This document shows positions 37,256-48,147 of a stretch of DNA of 64,000 nucleotides, in pieces. Position 1 is the stretch's first letter. Every line of letters starts with the position of its first letter. Under the pieces are notes generated by a model that was given only the letters and a program-made list of their open reading frames with translations, was not told the DNA's origin and did not search any database. The translations under genes and the position numbers were made by a program. Origin of the DNA: Leptodactylus fallax (Eukaryota > Chordata > Amphibia > Anura > Leptodactylidae); the NCBI GenBank assembly GCA_947044405.1, contig CAMRHE010000169.1:992501-1056500 (forward strand), in the 5' to 3' direction.

Positions 37256-37718
37256 CCCATGAACTGTTATTATACTCTGGGGTCTTTTCAGACCCCAGAG
37301 TATAATGATCGGAGACCCAGGTGGTGACAAACATAAAAACTAGTGTTACTTACCTGGGCTCCGGTGCACTCCCTGCTTTCGGTCCTCTTCAATGTCGCAC
37401 AGACTGGCGTCGCCACATAATGACGTCGGCCTGGCTCACAAGTTGCCTGGGACATCACCAAAGAAGGCCGAAGCAGGCTGGGAGTAACATCGGATCGAAG
37501 GTGAGTTGAGTAACATTAGTTTTTATGTTTATCACCTCCCCTGGGTCTCCGATTATTATACTCCAGGGTCTGAAAATACCCCATAGTATAATAATAGTAG
37601 TATTTGGCCTCACTTACAAATCCGCGCTGCCGCTCACAGCCGCTTCTGATTCCCCCTTCTGCATCCCATAGCAGAAGGGGAAGCAGAGGCGGCCACAGCA
37701 GGCGCGGGGATTAATAAG

Positions 37719-37769
37719 TAAATAGGCCGTTACCTGCTGGGGTTACTCCAGCAGGTAACGGCCTATTTA
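37719..37769. repeat. Perfect palindrome, 22-bp arms
   Basis: Arm TAAATAGGCCGTTACCTGCT (then GG) at 37719-37740 is exactly inverted at 37748-37769, with a 7-nt loop GGTTACT. A related sequence TAGGCCGTTACCTGCTGG occurs singly at 27366 in the hAT element. Confidence 0.9.
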
Positions 37770-37918
37770 TATATATATAAAAATAAAAGTTATCTTCACT
37801 TACCTGCGATCCCTTGATGGAACCGCCGCCTCCTCTTCTTGCTCGCAACGTCTGCGTCTCAGTGTAGGAGGCGCAATGACGTCATTGTATCTCCGCCTGC
37901 GCTGAGATGCGGAGATCT

Positions 37919-37989
37919 CGTAAACCAGCCCAGGACAGGTATCGCGCAGCTTTGTTTTTTTTAAGCGGCCTGTCCTGGGCTGGTTTACG
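37919..37989. repeat. Perfect palindrome, 21-bp arms
   Basis: The arm 37919-37939 (CGTAAACCAGCCCAGGACAG, then G) is exactly inverted at 37969-37989, around a 29-nt loop with a T-run. Confidence 0.9.
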
Positions 37990-38699
37990 GTAAATATAAA
38001 GTAAAAAATGCTGCCCCCCAGACAGTGACGGACAGTGCCGCCTGAGGCGGCCGCCTCACTTTGCCTCATTAGAGGTGCGCCCCTGCATACAATGATGTAT
38101 GCAGGAGCATCTTGCCCCAGGTCTTCTTTCTCCATTCACTGCAGAACCTTTGATGAGCACATCACATGACCCAAAGGTCCTGCAGAGAAAGGAAAAACAA
38201 GATTCCGAACAGGAAGAAGGGTAAGTGTAACATGTTTGTGTGCTGAATGAGTGTATGTGAGCTATACGTATGTGTGTGCTGTATATATCTGTGCCTTATA
38301 CGTGTATGTGTGCTGTATATAATTGTGCTGGAAGAGTTAATTACTCTTTTCTATACATTATGTGTACCCCAACCAGGCCAAAACTAGGTGCTATGCCAAG
38401 GGGTTAAGATTATAGCTTCAAAATAGTTATTACCATTCACATATCTAATGCAAGCTAGATTATAAAACCTGAAGAATGTTCACATGTGGCAGATTTTTAA
38501 TAGAAATTTCTGTGACTAAAAATCCTGCTTTTTTATTTACATGTTCAGCCTTTTATATGTAAAGGTGCGGATCATAAAAAGAGAGAAAGTATAAAATGCA
38601 GGTTCTTTTTTTTTTTAACCCATTCCTGGTTTTACTTTTTTTCTTGTTGCATTTGCAACGAAATACAATTTAAAATTAGTAAAAATGTGATTTTCTTGC

Positions 38700-38970
38700 A
38701 GAATGTCTTGGCCAAGCTAAGATTGTATTCTTTATTCAAAAAACTGGACTAATGAAAAGAAAAGTTCTGAAAAAGATAATGACATATTAATTTGTTTTAC
38801 ATTTCTCAAAAATATTCTTGCGTTAGGGTCAAAATTATCAAACCCCAGGAAAGTGCACTGATCATTTGTGGTCTCAACCCTTTGTCCATACTTTAAATAC
38901 CATTGCTTCCAAATATTTAAAACTAAGTAATTTGGTGACAAAGAAATACATATCTGATTAGTTAAAAGGG
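38700..38970. repeat. Old interspersed repeat, copy 1
   Basis: Shares GGTCTCAACCCTTTGTCCAT, TTTAAAACTAAGTAATTTGG and GTGACAAA in order with 44960-45190. The class is unknown; it may be an old DNA transposon. Confidence 0.45.
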
Positions 38971-39409
38971 TATTCTGGTTAGTACTTTTTTTTTTCTTTA
39001 CAAAGCTCACCAATCTGCTCATATATGCAATTCCTGTGTAGCACCATTTCTTGGATCCATGGTACTTTTTAGTGTTTGTCCCACAGCGATCCTCTATCAA
39101 ATGCAGTTATCATAGCGCCACTACCGGTCTCATCTGAGCCCTTTGACCTACATTTCCATCATTCCCTGCTGCAGAGTGCAGTCTCTTTGAGTGTTCCCAA
39201 AAATCTCTGCTCACTCACTGACTGGGAGCAGGGAGTCTTATGACATACAAATTCCTTGACACTGCTGGAACAAGTTGTAAACTATGCAAGTCATGTGCGC
39301 AGAGCATAGACAGGTCCTGGCTAGAGATGAGTGGATCTCTGAAGATTCATTTCATTTTGGGTTTGGGTGGCTTGGCCAAAGTTTGTTTTGGATTGAACTG
39401 AAAGTGAAA

Positions 39410-39840
39410 TTATTATACTCTCGGTCTCTCCAGACCCCAGGATATAATGGTAGGAGGCCTGTGTGTGGAAAAATAACAGTTATGCTCACTTTCCCTCTCC
39501 TCTTCTGTTCTTCCTTGCAATTCTATTCTGCCTTATTCTGGCCTCCTGGAAGACATTATGCGCTCTGGGGTCACCGCTGAGGAATGTGATTGGTCCTCAG
39601 TTATCACATGGGGTGCACTAACGTCATGGCGCTATGCACGTGTCATGACGTTGGCACGCCCCATGTGACTAATTAGGCCAACTCATTGGCCTCAGTGGTG
39701 ACCCTGGAAAGCATCATGTCAAACAGGAGGCTGGAAGGAGATCTGGAAGGAGCACCGGATGCAGGGATGCTCAGAAGAGGTAAGGAAAGTGAGTATAAGT
39801 GTTTGTTATGTACTATAATATATAAACGTGTAATTAATCA
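39410..39840. repeat. Fragment of the ATTATACTC hAT-related family
   Basis: TTATTATACTCTCGGTCTCT followed by CAGACCCCAGGATATAATGG resembles the paired blocks at 27520 and 37270. It contains a hairpin at 39603-39671 (CACATGGGGTGC..AACGTCATG with CATGACGTTGGCACGCCCCA). No hAT ends are visible. Confidence 0.5.
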
Positions 39841-39891
39841 TGTACACACACTATACAGCTTTTTCTGAAATTTCCGCTAAACAAACATACT

Positions 39892-40306
39892 TTAAAGGGG
39901 TTTTCCTGAAAAGATAACCATATTTAAATTTGACAATTAAAAGTAAATTTTTGAGAATATAAATAATTAAACATTTTGCAGAGTTTTAAATATTTTCTCT
40001 AACCATCTTAGTGGTGACAGTCTTTTGTCTTGTGGACAGGTTATTAGGCATGGACACTACATACATGAGAAGATAACCCATCCACAATATAGAAACCATG
40101 GTTAGGTTCCTGACAAGTGTCAGACTATAGAAAGTTCCTGCGTTCATTGGCAACCTATCAAAACAAAAGACTGTCACCACTAAGATGGTTAGAGAAAATC
40201 TTTTAAACTCTGCAAAATTATTTTAATCCTTACATTTGCAAAAATGATGAACTTTTAATTGTCTACAAATTTTAATATAGTTATGTTCATGAGAAAAACC
40301 CCTTAA
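39892..40306. mobile_element. TTAA-flanked hairpin element (TTAAAGG family, copy 4)
   Basis: Starts TTAAAGGGGTTTTCCTGAAA and ends CATGAGAAAAACCCCTTAA. Arms pair almost throughout, e.g. TTTCTCTAACCATCTTAGTG with CACTAAGATGGTTAGAGAAA and AGACTATAG-type words. About 415 bp, non-coding. Confidence 0.75.
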
Positions 40307-40413
40307 TCCCTACTGGTTATCTTTAAAATGAAAATATGGTGGAATTATTTAATATAAATAAAGGTTCACTAAATAGTTCACTTGTAAGGTACGGTATATA
40401 TGGCATACCTACC

Positions 40414-40520
40414 TGAAGCCCCACATAGCGATACACTGCTAAAAAATGCTGCAAAAGAAAACACAGCTAAAGCGTGCTGCATTCATTAACTTTTTCCCCT
40501 ATTAAATCTATAGGAAAAAA
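40414..40520. mobile_element. GGCCCCAC-family element, left part
   Basis: GAAGCCCCACATAGCG, then CACTGCTAAAAAATGCTGC and GCTGCATTC. The right end is missing. Confidence 0.4.
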
Positions 40521-40559
40521 GGATCTGCTGCACCTCTTTTTAGTGGCAGCCAAAGTGGT

Positions 40560-41160
40560 TATTTTTAGATATTGGAAGGACCAAACTTAACTTTTTATAC
40601 ACGTGGAGGAACTTGTGGCTGAGGATAACTTCACTGGTTTCATTCTATCTGGCAGTGTTTGGATGCTTTTCAGGAGTTGGTGGTGTTTCGGACCCTGGTG
40701 TGCTAATTATTGGGGTTGGCTCCTAGAGCGCTGTCTTCCTTCTCCCCTTGTCCTCCACCAGCCACCTTCCCTTTTTTTGTTTTTTCTTCCTTCTTTCTTC
40801 CCTCTCCCTTCTTCTCTCCTACCTTCCCCCAATTCTGACTTACCTCTTCCCCATCCATACCTCTCCTTTCTTCTCATTCCTTTATTCCTTTCCTTTCCAT
40901 TACCTTTCTAGGTAATAGCGCTAGCACTCTAACCCTGAGTTTTGTAGTTATTGTTCTACTGTATTGTCATGTTGCAGGAGACTTATCTTCAGGAACTAAG
41001 TTGCTTTTACACTATTTGACCACACCTTGAGTCTGTGCGGGGTTTGCGACTGTGTCGGGGCCTTGTTGGTACTATTTTTCTTATGTATTGTACTGTTTCT
41101 TTGTATTTGTACTCCTTTTTCTTGGAAATGTTCAAAAACTTAATAAACACTGATTAAACC
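40560..41160 (+). repeat. Probable L1/Tx1-like 3' UTR fragment
   Basis: A long CT-rich tract (40735-40910) is followed by GTACTGTTTCTTTGTATTTG and an A-rich end (AATAAACACTGATTAAAC, 41140-41160). This resembles the 3' region at 1185-2400 in layout. The coding part is absent. Confidence 0.45.
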
Positions 41161-41164
41161 TTAA

Positions 41165-41323
41165 TAAATAGGGAAGAGTAACATGCTGTGTTTTTGAAAA
41201 TGCAGCTTTTCTGCAGCTCTTTTTTAAGCAATATGTGGTCGAGATTAAGGAAATCACTTTGCAGCATTTTTTCTGTAACAGCTAAAAACACTGCACCTCT
41301 TCAATGTGGGGCCTTAGCCTAGG
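41165..41323. mobile_element. GGCCCCAC-family element (copy 7)
   Basis: Internal CTGTGTTTTTGAAAATGCAGC and right end CAATGTGGGGCCTTAGCCTA. The left end is worn. Confidence 0.5.
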
Positions 41324-41577
41324 GCTGAAGACCCACATTTCGAAAACGTTTTACATTACTTGCAAAGTAGATGGGATTCTGCAGTGGAAAAACTGTGTTT
41401 TCAAAAATTCCTGCGTTTTTGGAAATCACAGCGTGCCAATTATACCTACGGAAATGCTGGTGTTTTCTGTATAGCTATAATAGGGGCAGAGAGTCTGCAG
41501 AGGAAAACTCTACAAAAATGCAACGAAAAATGTTGTGGAAAAAAATGTGCATTTCTCTACGTGGGGCCTTACCCTCT
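41324..41577. mobile_element. GGCCCCAC-family element (copy 8), abutting copy 7
   Basis: Left end AGGGCTGAAGACCCACATTT, right end CTACGTGGGGCCTTACCCT. Arms with GCAGAGGAAAACTCTAC and GGAAAAACTGTG words. Confidence 0.55.
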
Positions 41578-41599
41578 GTGGCATTTTTCTGAAATAGAT

Positions 41600-42475
41600 T
41601 ATTCTCACCAGAAAGGTTTTAAAAACAAGAAACCTTGCTTAATAGTAAAGTAATTGAACTAAAGAAATTATATACAGAGTACTGTAGAGCTATAGAGGCC
41701 AGGATGGATTGGAGAAAAGCAATAGAGGATTATGGGGAGTTTATAAAAAAAAAAAAAAAATCCCAGGAGAAAGTGCTGTTTCAGAAAACTAGTAAGTGTT
41801 ATGAGGGCAGAAAATCAGGAAGATTATTAGTCAGGTTAATTGAAAACCAAAAGGTTCAACATTTATCAAAGGGATTAGGAATAGCAAGGGTCTTATGGTT
41901 AGACATACTGAAGGCACGTTTCAAGTTAGTTATAATTATTATAAAGTTTTATATTCATCTAAATGCCTTAAGTGTAATGAAGAGATAGAAGGTTACTTAA
42001 ATACAATTCTAATCTCTAAAGTAGGTAATGCAAAAAGAGCTTGGTTCAGTACACTTTATAATATCAGAAGAATTAAGAATGGCAAGTAGAGAAGGTTTAA
42101 GGCCAAGATAGTCTCTGCCAAAACAAGTATATTAATTTAATAATAGCCAAAGCATGGTACTGTATGACAATGTGGTGATCCCCATACAGGGGAGTGCGCA
42201 CAAAGTATGATCATTTAGAAATGAAAATATATTAGGGCAGATGTTGGATATATTTATTGCTGCCATTGAGGCTAGTTTTCTTTCATAATCTTGACCCAGA
42301 ATCAATTTCTTTAATCTTTCTGATCAACAGTGATGTTAAAACTTTGGCTGAGGTATTTGAGAATAGGAAAAGTAAACTATCATTAGTTGTGGAGGAAGAC
42401 TATTGTGGGTATATCCATCAGAGAAACAATAATCAAAATTTGTTGATACTGTTCACCAGCTTTAAGGTCTAAGAA
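41600..42475 (+). pseudogene. L1/Tx1-like ORF2 fragment, linker and start of RT
   Basis: Plus-strand pieces in shifting frames. 41635-41860 has ELKKLYTEYCRAIEARMDWR and YEGRKSGRLLVRLIENQK, like the linker after the endonuclease of L1 ORF2 (usually ..GEKAGRLLARLVK..). 41910-42010 has NYYKVLYSSK and NEEIEGYL, the segment just before the reverse transcriptase (usually F..YY..LY.S). 42400-42470 has GYIHQRNNNQNLL, perhaps the GFIPGR..DNI block. At least two frameshifts and many stops. Most of the RT domain is missing. Confidence 0.6.
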
Positions 42476-42479
42476 AGAG

Positions 42480-42730
42480 AGAGCTGAATTAAGTCATTAT
42501 GCTTACTTGCACAGCGCCATAATATTCTGCAGAGCTTTACAGACATTGACAGTCCCATATAAGGCTCACAATCTACATTCCCTATCAGTATGTTTTTGGA
42601 CTGTGGGAGGAACCCCACACAAACATGGGGTGAACATACAAACTCCTTGCAGATGTTGTCCTTGGCAGGATTTGAACCCAGGACCCCACGCTGTAAGGCT
42701 ACAGTGCTAAACACTGAGCTACATGTGATA
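42480..42730 (-). repeat. SINE-like or non-LTR tail repeat
   Basis: On the minus strand it reads CTGGGTTCAAATCCTGCC, CCTCCCACAGTCCAAAAAC, GATTGTGAGCC and CAGAATATTATGGCGCTGTG in order. I recognise this as a common amphibian repeat but cannot name it with certainty. Confidence 0.55.
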
Positions 42731-43402
42731 ATCCCAAAGTGAGGATATTTTCATGTAGATCATGGTAACCATCAGTAATGTCTTCTCTCCCACATGCCTT
42801 TGCTCTAGTAATAGAACTGTTAGCAATTAAAATCAGATTGGGTAGTAAAGTAGAGGGATTTGAAATGGACAGGGGGTGGAATGTCACTATATGCAATGAT
42901 TTATTATTGCTTTGGAAGGAATCACAGACAAGTCCTTTTATACTTGCAATTATATACTTATAATTGTATTTACAAGAATTCGGAAGCTATTCAAGGTTGG
43001 CTCTAAAATGCCAAAAATCAATATTATTTCCTCTTAATAAAGATGTAATTGTTTACTGAATACAGATTGAGAATATAAAAGGAGAGCTCTCAATATTTAG
43101 GAATAATAATTTTGGCTGGTATTAGCAAACTATTGAACTATGACCCAATTAGTTCATTTGACTGCATAGGAATATATGGATGATTCAAAGTTATCTAACT
43201 ATACCAGAGAAAATAGCTTTCCCACAATGGTAAATGCTGCATTTTACAGTCCCAGTAAAGTGAATAAGATTTTATTTAATCTCAATCCCACATTGCAAAA
43301 AATTTTAGTTTATTTTTGTTAGATTTAGTGGTAGACATATTGGCTATGTTTGCAGAAGATTTTGAACATAGGTGGCACTCTAGAAGCTGCAACACTGAGT
43401 AT
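42731..43402. other. No gene recognised
   Basis: No family features and no supported repeat structure. Confidence 0.35.
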
Positions 43403-43794
43403 GAGGGTGCGTTCACACTTGCGCCCGGACTCCGTCCGCCATGAATCCGACCTAAATGTCGGAAAAAAGGATTGGGAAAGGTTTGAGACGGTTTGCTTAA
43501 AAGACCCATTCACTTCAATGGGTTTTTAAAGCAATGCGCGGGTGTGCGATTGCACCCTCTGCGCCGCAAAAGCAATTTTTTTTCGTCGGATACAAAATCC
43601 TGCATGTCCGACTTTGTTTCTAACAAAAATAAAGGCTTTGCGGTGCAGAGGGTACAATCGCACACCCGCGCATTGCTTTAAAAACCCATTGAAGTGAATG
43701 CAAACCATCTCAAACCTTTCCCAATCCTTTTTTCCGACATTTAGGCCGGATTCATGGCGGACGGAGTCCAGGAGCAAGTGTGAACTCACCCTAA
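43403..43794. mobile_element. Near-perfect 392-bp palindrome (TTCACAC family, copy 5)
   Basis: Left end AGGGTGCGTTCACACTTGCG, right end GCAAGTGTGAACTCACCCT. Arms of about 190 bp match with few differences, including TCCGTCCGCCATGAATCCG and its inverse, and GCAATGCGCGGGTGTGCGAT with its inverse. High arm identity suggests a recent insertion. Non-coding. Confidence 0.8.
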
Positions 43795-46319
43795 TCAAGT
43801 CTCGAACACTACTGGATTGATTACTGATAACTAGTGGTTTAGTTTTTGCTTCACACAGGTGTATTGAAGCATCAGAGTTTGCAACTCAAGTAACCAAATT
43901 GCGAGGGTAAAAAACGGTTTCTAAATACTTTGGAGAAAATAATGACGAATACATGTTAAAGTCAACCTAAGAGCACACATATCTAGATATTTAAAAAAAA
44001 AAAAAAAATAACATGTTAGTGTTTTAGTAATCACAGTTTGTATCACATTTGAAATATCTGGAGACTGGATCTTCATCAGGTGATTCAGATATATCTCATA
44101 TGGTGGAGATGTTCAAAGCTGCAAAACTTGTATTAAAATGTATAGCAGATAATGAGAGAATTTATTTAGGAGAACTGTAAAATATTTTGATTATGTGATT
44201 CCAGTATATATACTGGGGATCTTGTGTGGCTTAAGTATATCTGACATCAGGCTATGCCTGGCCCACAAGGGGGCAGGTGAATTACACAGTGGGCCCCTGA
44301 CCCAGATGGATAATGGACCCTTTGACCCCCAAACCCTGTAGAAGTGGTGCATGGCACAGTACACTAGCTTTATACTACCTACAGATAGGCAGCAAACATC
44401 ACTTCATGCAGCCTATGCACCCATATAATAAACTGCGTAGAATATTAACTTTATTATATATAGTTTATTCTAAATATAGAGCTGTATTGGGTGGCTGAGA
44501 TGGCATCTAGGCACAGATGCAGTTTGACCACTATCCACCCTCCTGGGTCCTGGCTTCTTACTGTCACTGTGGGGCCCCCATTACCATTCATCTTGGTATC
44601 AAAGCTAAGGAGTCCCTAGCTCAAGGCAAGAGTAAGTCTGCAGGATACTAAGAAGACTACAGGACAATAACAGTTTGTGGTGTGGGCTAGAAAGCAGGCT
44701 AATACTAAAAAAATGTTTGTCGGTGCTTTTTTAGTAATTCAGAAATGGGAGTCAGGCAATATTTACATTCAGCTAGTGGGCCCCCACAATCAATTATACT
44801 GGTGGGCCCTAGGCACTGCAGTCCGACACTATGTGGTATAATTCTAGAAGTTATATATAAACATTTTTTTGTTGCCATATTAGTAATTTCCATAAATTGT
44901 ACGGCAAATATAGATCTGTAGAAAATGGAAGTAAATAGTTTGATACTTTATAAACAACTCTATTTAAAAAGAATACAATTTAGCCTTAATAAATATAAAG
45001 GCATTTTAAAAGAATTCTTATGTTAGAGCCCAGAAAATGAGGGCAGCAGGAAACCCCAGCAAAGTATACATGCTTATAACTAGTCATCTATGGTCTCATT
45101 CCCTTGTCCATACATGAAATTGTATTGCTAAAGTATATTTAAAACTATATAATTTGGTGACAAATGTAACAGTAATAAATATCTAGTTAGTTAACTAATT
45201 GACTCAAATATGTATTATAGCCGGTAGTCAAATCTCATTTACCCTTCAAAAATTTTCACTCGACTTTAATTCACATTGTGCTAATATTTTTTTATTATTT
45301 TTCTTAGCCTTCTTAGCAGTTTAATTTAAAACTCATGTTAGAGATAATTAGCACTGATACAGATATATATTTTCTAGTCCTTATGACAAATCCATTCATA
45401 TTAACATAATCATTATCACTATACAGTACCTTTTATTATAAAGTGAAAGAGAGTTTTCCAGATGCTTTTATAATGCTCTTTAATTTTGTTTCCAATCCTC
45501 CTGTATAATTATATGGTTTTGTTGCCATGGCGACTCAGAGCTGAGGTTTCCAGAATGTTACCATTTTGCATCAAGGTTTAACATGATCGTCTCAGTGTGC
45601 CAGTAGTGGGGTGAGGTGGTATTCCCTAATAACCATTTGCTCAGGAATGAATCTCAAAAATGAGAGTGTTTGCCTTTCAGAACTAGTAATCTAATCATGC
45701 CAGAATACATAGCTGTTGTTCAATCGGAACGAATGGTGCTGCATGTGGAAGTACTGCTTAAAGGAGCTATCCCATGAACAACACTTATTCCATATCCACA
45801 GTCCTATAGCTGGATGTCCCACTGCTAGGACCTCTATGGTTCACAACAAAAGTCCTCTGTTTTGAAAGGGATATTGGTGCATGTCCTCAGTCACTCCATT
45901 CAGTGTCTATGTCTTGATCTGAATTTGCTCCACTTGCTCTAATTTTTCCAATATTTTTTATAGAACACTGTGTGGTTGTGCTTAATAATTGAATAGTATA
46001 TCTTTAACAGGGGTGGAACTTTACTTTCCATAGCATTTCCTGTTTCCCTTCACAAAGCATTAGGCTTTTTTAGCATGACAAAACTCTGTCAAATCTACAC
46101 TGGATTTTTTTAAAACAAATTTTGGTTAAGAAATCTGCAGTTATAACTCAGATTTCTGCTCAGATTGGCCAGCCACACCTAGTTCAACTGCATTTCAATG
46201 CAGCTAACCTGCAACAAACATGATGACAATGCTGTATTGTAGAATATACAATGCAGAATATTGAAAAATTATGTGAGGATGTTTCTGCTGCAAAATACCC
46301 GCAGGAATCTATGTGGGTT
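43795..46319. other. No gene; contains old repeat copy 2
   Basis: 44960-45190 matches the repeat at 38700-38970. GCCTGGCCCACAAGGGG at 44255 may be a worn hAT end. TTAAAGGAGCTATCCCATGA at 45760 resembles a TTAA-family end. An A-run is at 43990-44007. No coding sequence found. Confidence 0.45.
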
Positions 46320-46500
46320 CCCTGCAGCTCCAAAGACCTCCTACTCCGCTCTGCTCTTATCCGCTCTTCACATAACCGTCTCCAAGATTTCTCCAGTGCA
46401 TCCCCCTTATTCTGGAACTCATTACCCCACAATCACAAGCTTAAAGAAGGCCCTAAAGACTCACCTATTCAGGAAGGCCTATATAAATAATAAAAATAAT
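46320..46500 (+). pseudogene. CR1/L2-like retrotransposon scrap
   Basis: TCCAAAGACCTCCTACTCCG through CCTATTCAGGAAGGCCTA matches 63205-63390 closely, i.e. the C-terminal coding end of the element at 62404-63621. Only about 180 bp are present. Confidence 0.7.
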
Positions 46501-46594
46501 TTTAACCTTTGCATGGCAACAGATGAAAGCCATGATTGTCACCCGCTTTAAAGCCCACAGCACAGGTTTGTTAAGTCTTATCTTCCATGCGTCC

Positions 46595-46830
46595 AGGGGT
46601 GTAAATATCGGGGTAGCAGCAGTAGCGGCTGCCACAGAGCCCGGAACATTATGGGGCCCGGGAACAGAGCCCTGTGGCAGCCGCTACCGCGGACCCCACA
46701 AACAATGCTATCATTATACTCTGGGGTCTTTTGAGACCCCTGAGTATAACGATCGGGGGCCCAGGGGAGGTGAGGGAACATAGAAAACACTGTAACTCAC
46801 CTCTCCTAGGCTCCGCGGGCTTCAGGTCTT
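46595..46830. mobile_element. hAT-type element, left fragment
   Basis: Begins CAGGGGTGTAAATATCGGGG and continues GTAGCAGCAGTAGCGGCTGC, like 27261-27310. It then shows ATTATACTCTGGGGTCTTTT with inverse GAGTATAACGATCGG, and CCCAGGGGAGGTGAGGGAAC as at 27545. It stops at the Tc1 junction. Confidence 0.65.
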
Positions 46831-47753
46831 GCCCATTCTTCCTTGGAAAACAGCTGGAGCTCAGTGAGGTTGGATGGAGAGCGTTTGTGAACAGCAGTTT
46901 TCAGCTCTTTCCACAGATTCTCGATTGGATTCAGGTCTGGACTTTGACTTGGCCATTCTAACACCTGGATACATTTATTTGTGAACCATTCCATTGTAGA
47001 TTTTGCTTTATGTTTGGGATCATTGTCTTGTTGGAAGATAAATCTCCGCCCCAGTCTCAGGTCTATTGCAGACTCCAGCAGGTTTTCTTCCAGAATGGTC
47101 CTGTATTTGGCTCCATCCATCTTCCCATCAATTTTAACCATCTTCCCTGTCCCTGCTGAAGAAAATCAGGCCCAAACCATGATGCTGCCACCACCATATT
47201 TGACAGTGGGGATGGTGTGTTCAGGGTGATGAGCTGTGTTGCTTTTACGCCAAACATATCGTTTTGCGTTGTGGCCAAAAAGTTTGATTTTGGTTTCATC
47301 TGACCAGAGCATCTTCTTCTACATGTTTGGTGTGTCTCCCAGGTGGCTTGTGGCAAACTTTAAACAAGACTTTTTATGGATATCTTTGAGAAATGGCTTT
47401 CTTCTTGCCACTCTTCCATAAAGGCCAGATTTGTGCAGTGTACGACTGATTGTTGTCCTAGGGTCAGACTTTCCCACCTCAGCTGTAGATCTCTGCAGTT
47501 CATCCAGAGTGATCATGGGCCTCTTGGCTGCATCTCTGATCAGTCTTCTCCTTGTTTGAGATGAAAGTTTAGAGGGACGGCCGGGTCTTGGTAGATTTGC
47601 AGTGGTCTGATACTCCTTCCATTTCAATATGATCGCTTGCACAGTGCTCCTTGGGATGTTTAAAGTTTGGGAAATCTTTTTGTATCCAAATCCAGCTTTA
47701 AACTTCTCCACAACAGTATCACGAACCTGCCTGGTGTGTTCCTTGGTCTTCAT
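46831..47753 (-). pseudogene. Tc1 transposase, DD34E intact, two stops, C-terminus missing
   Basis: MKTKEHTRQVRDTVVEKF at 47753 starts a frame of about 307 codons with only two in-frame stops, TAG at 47321-47319 and TGA at 47168-47166. Order: helix-turn-helix (GYKKISQTLNIPRSTVQAII), GRPSKLS hinge, second helix-turn-helix (DPRTTISRTLHKSGLYG), [11 protein letters not shown] (first Asp, just after the TAG), [10 protein letters not shown] box, [12 protein letters not shown] (second Asp), [14 protein letters not shown] (Glu). Aspartate to glutamate spacing is 34 residues. After KEEWA the frame runs into hAT sequence, so about 30 C-terminal residues are lost. Inactive. Confidence 0.85.
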
Positions 47754-48147
47754 GATGCTCTCTGCGCTTTAAACAGAACCCTGAGACTATCACAGAGCAG
47801 GTGCATTTATACGGAGACTTAATTAAACACAGGTGGATTATATTTATCATCATCAGTCATTTAGGACAACATTGGATCATTCAGAGATCCTCACTGAACT
47901 TCTGGAGTGAGTTTGCTGCACTGAAAGTAAAGGGGCCGAATAATATTGCACGCCCCACTTTTCAGTTTTTTATTTTTTACAAAAGTTTAAAATAACCAAT
48001 AAATTTCGTTCCACTTCAAAATTGTATCTCACTTGTTGTTGATTCTTCATCAAAAAATTAAAATTTTATATCTTTATGTTTGAAGCCTGAAATGTGGCAA
48101 AAGGTTGAAAAGTTCAAGGGGGCCAAATACTTTCGCAAGGCACTGTA
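46831..48147 (-). mobile_element. Tc1-type transposon, 3' end lost at hAT junction
   Basis: Minus-strand element beginning TACAGTGCCTTGCGAAAGTA at 48147. The 5' UTR runs to 47754 and then the transposase. The gene's last part and the 3' terminal repeat are missing, cut at about 46831 where hAT-family sequence begins. Confidence 0.8.

Larger units (their letters stand above)
35471..38085. mobile_element. 2.6-kb hAT-type composite element
   Basis: It begins CAGTGGTGAACCTAGCC and ends GAGGTGCGCCCCTG (reverse complement CAGGGGCGCACCTC). The 8-bp repeat CATACAAT flanks it at 35463-35470 and 38086-38093. Interior: hairpin 35712-35850, a TTAA miniature element 36333-36688, a second TTAA end at 36710, a minisatellite 36955-37255, paired ATTATACTCTGGGG blocks (37270 and 37555), and two perfect palindromes (37719-37769, 37919-37989). 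No transposase frame is visible. The ends differ enough that a chain of related insertions is possible, but the exact 8-bp duplication supports one outer insertion. Confidence 0.7.
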
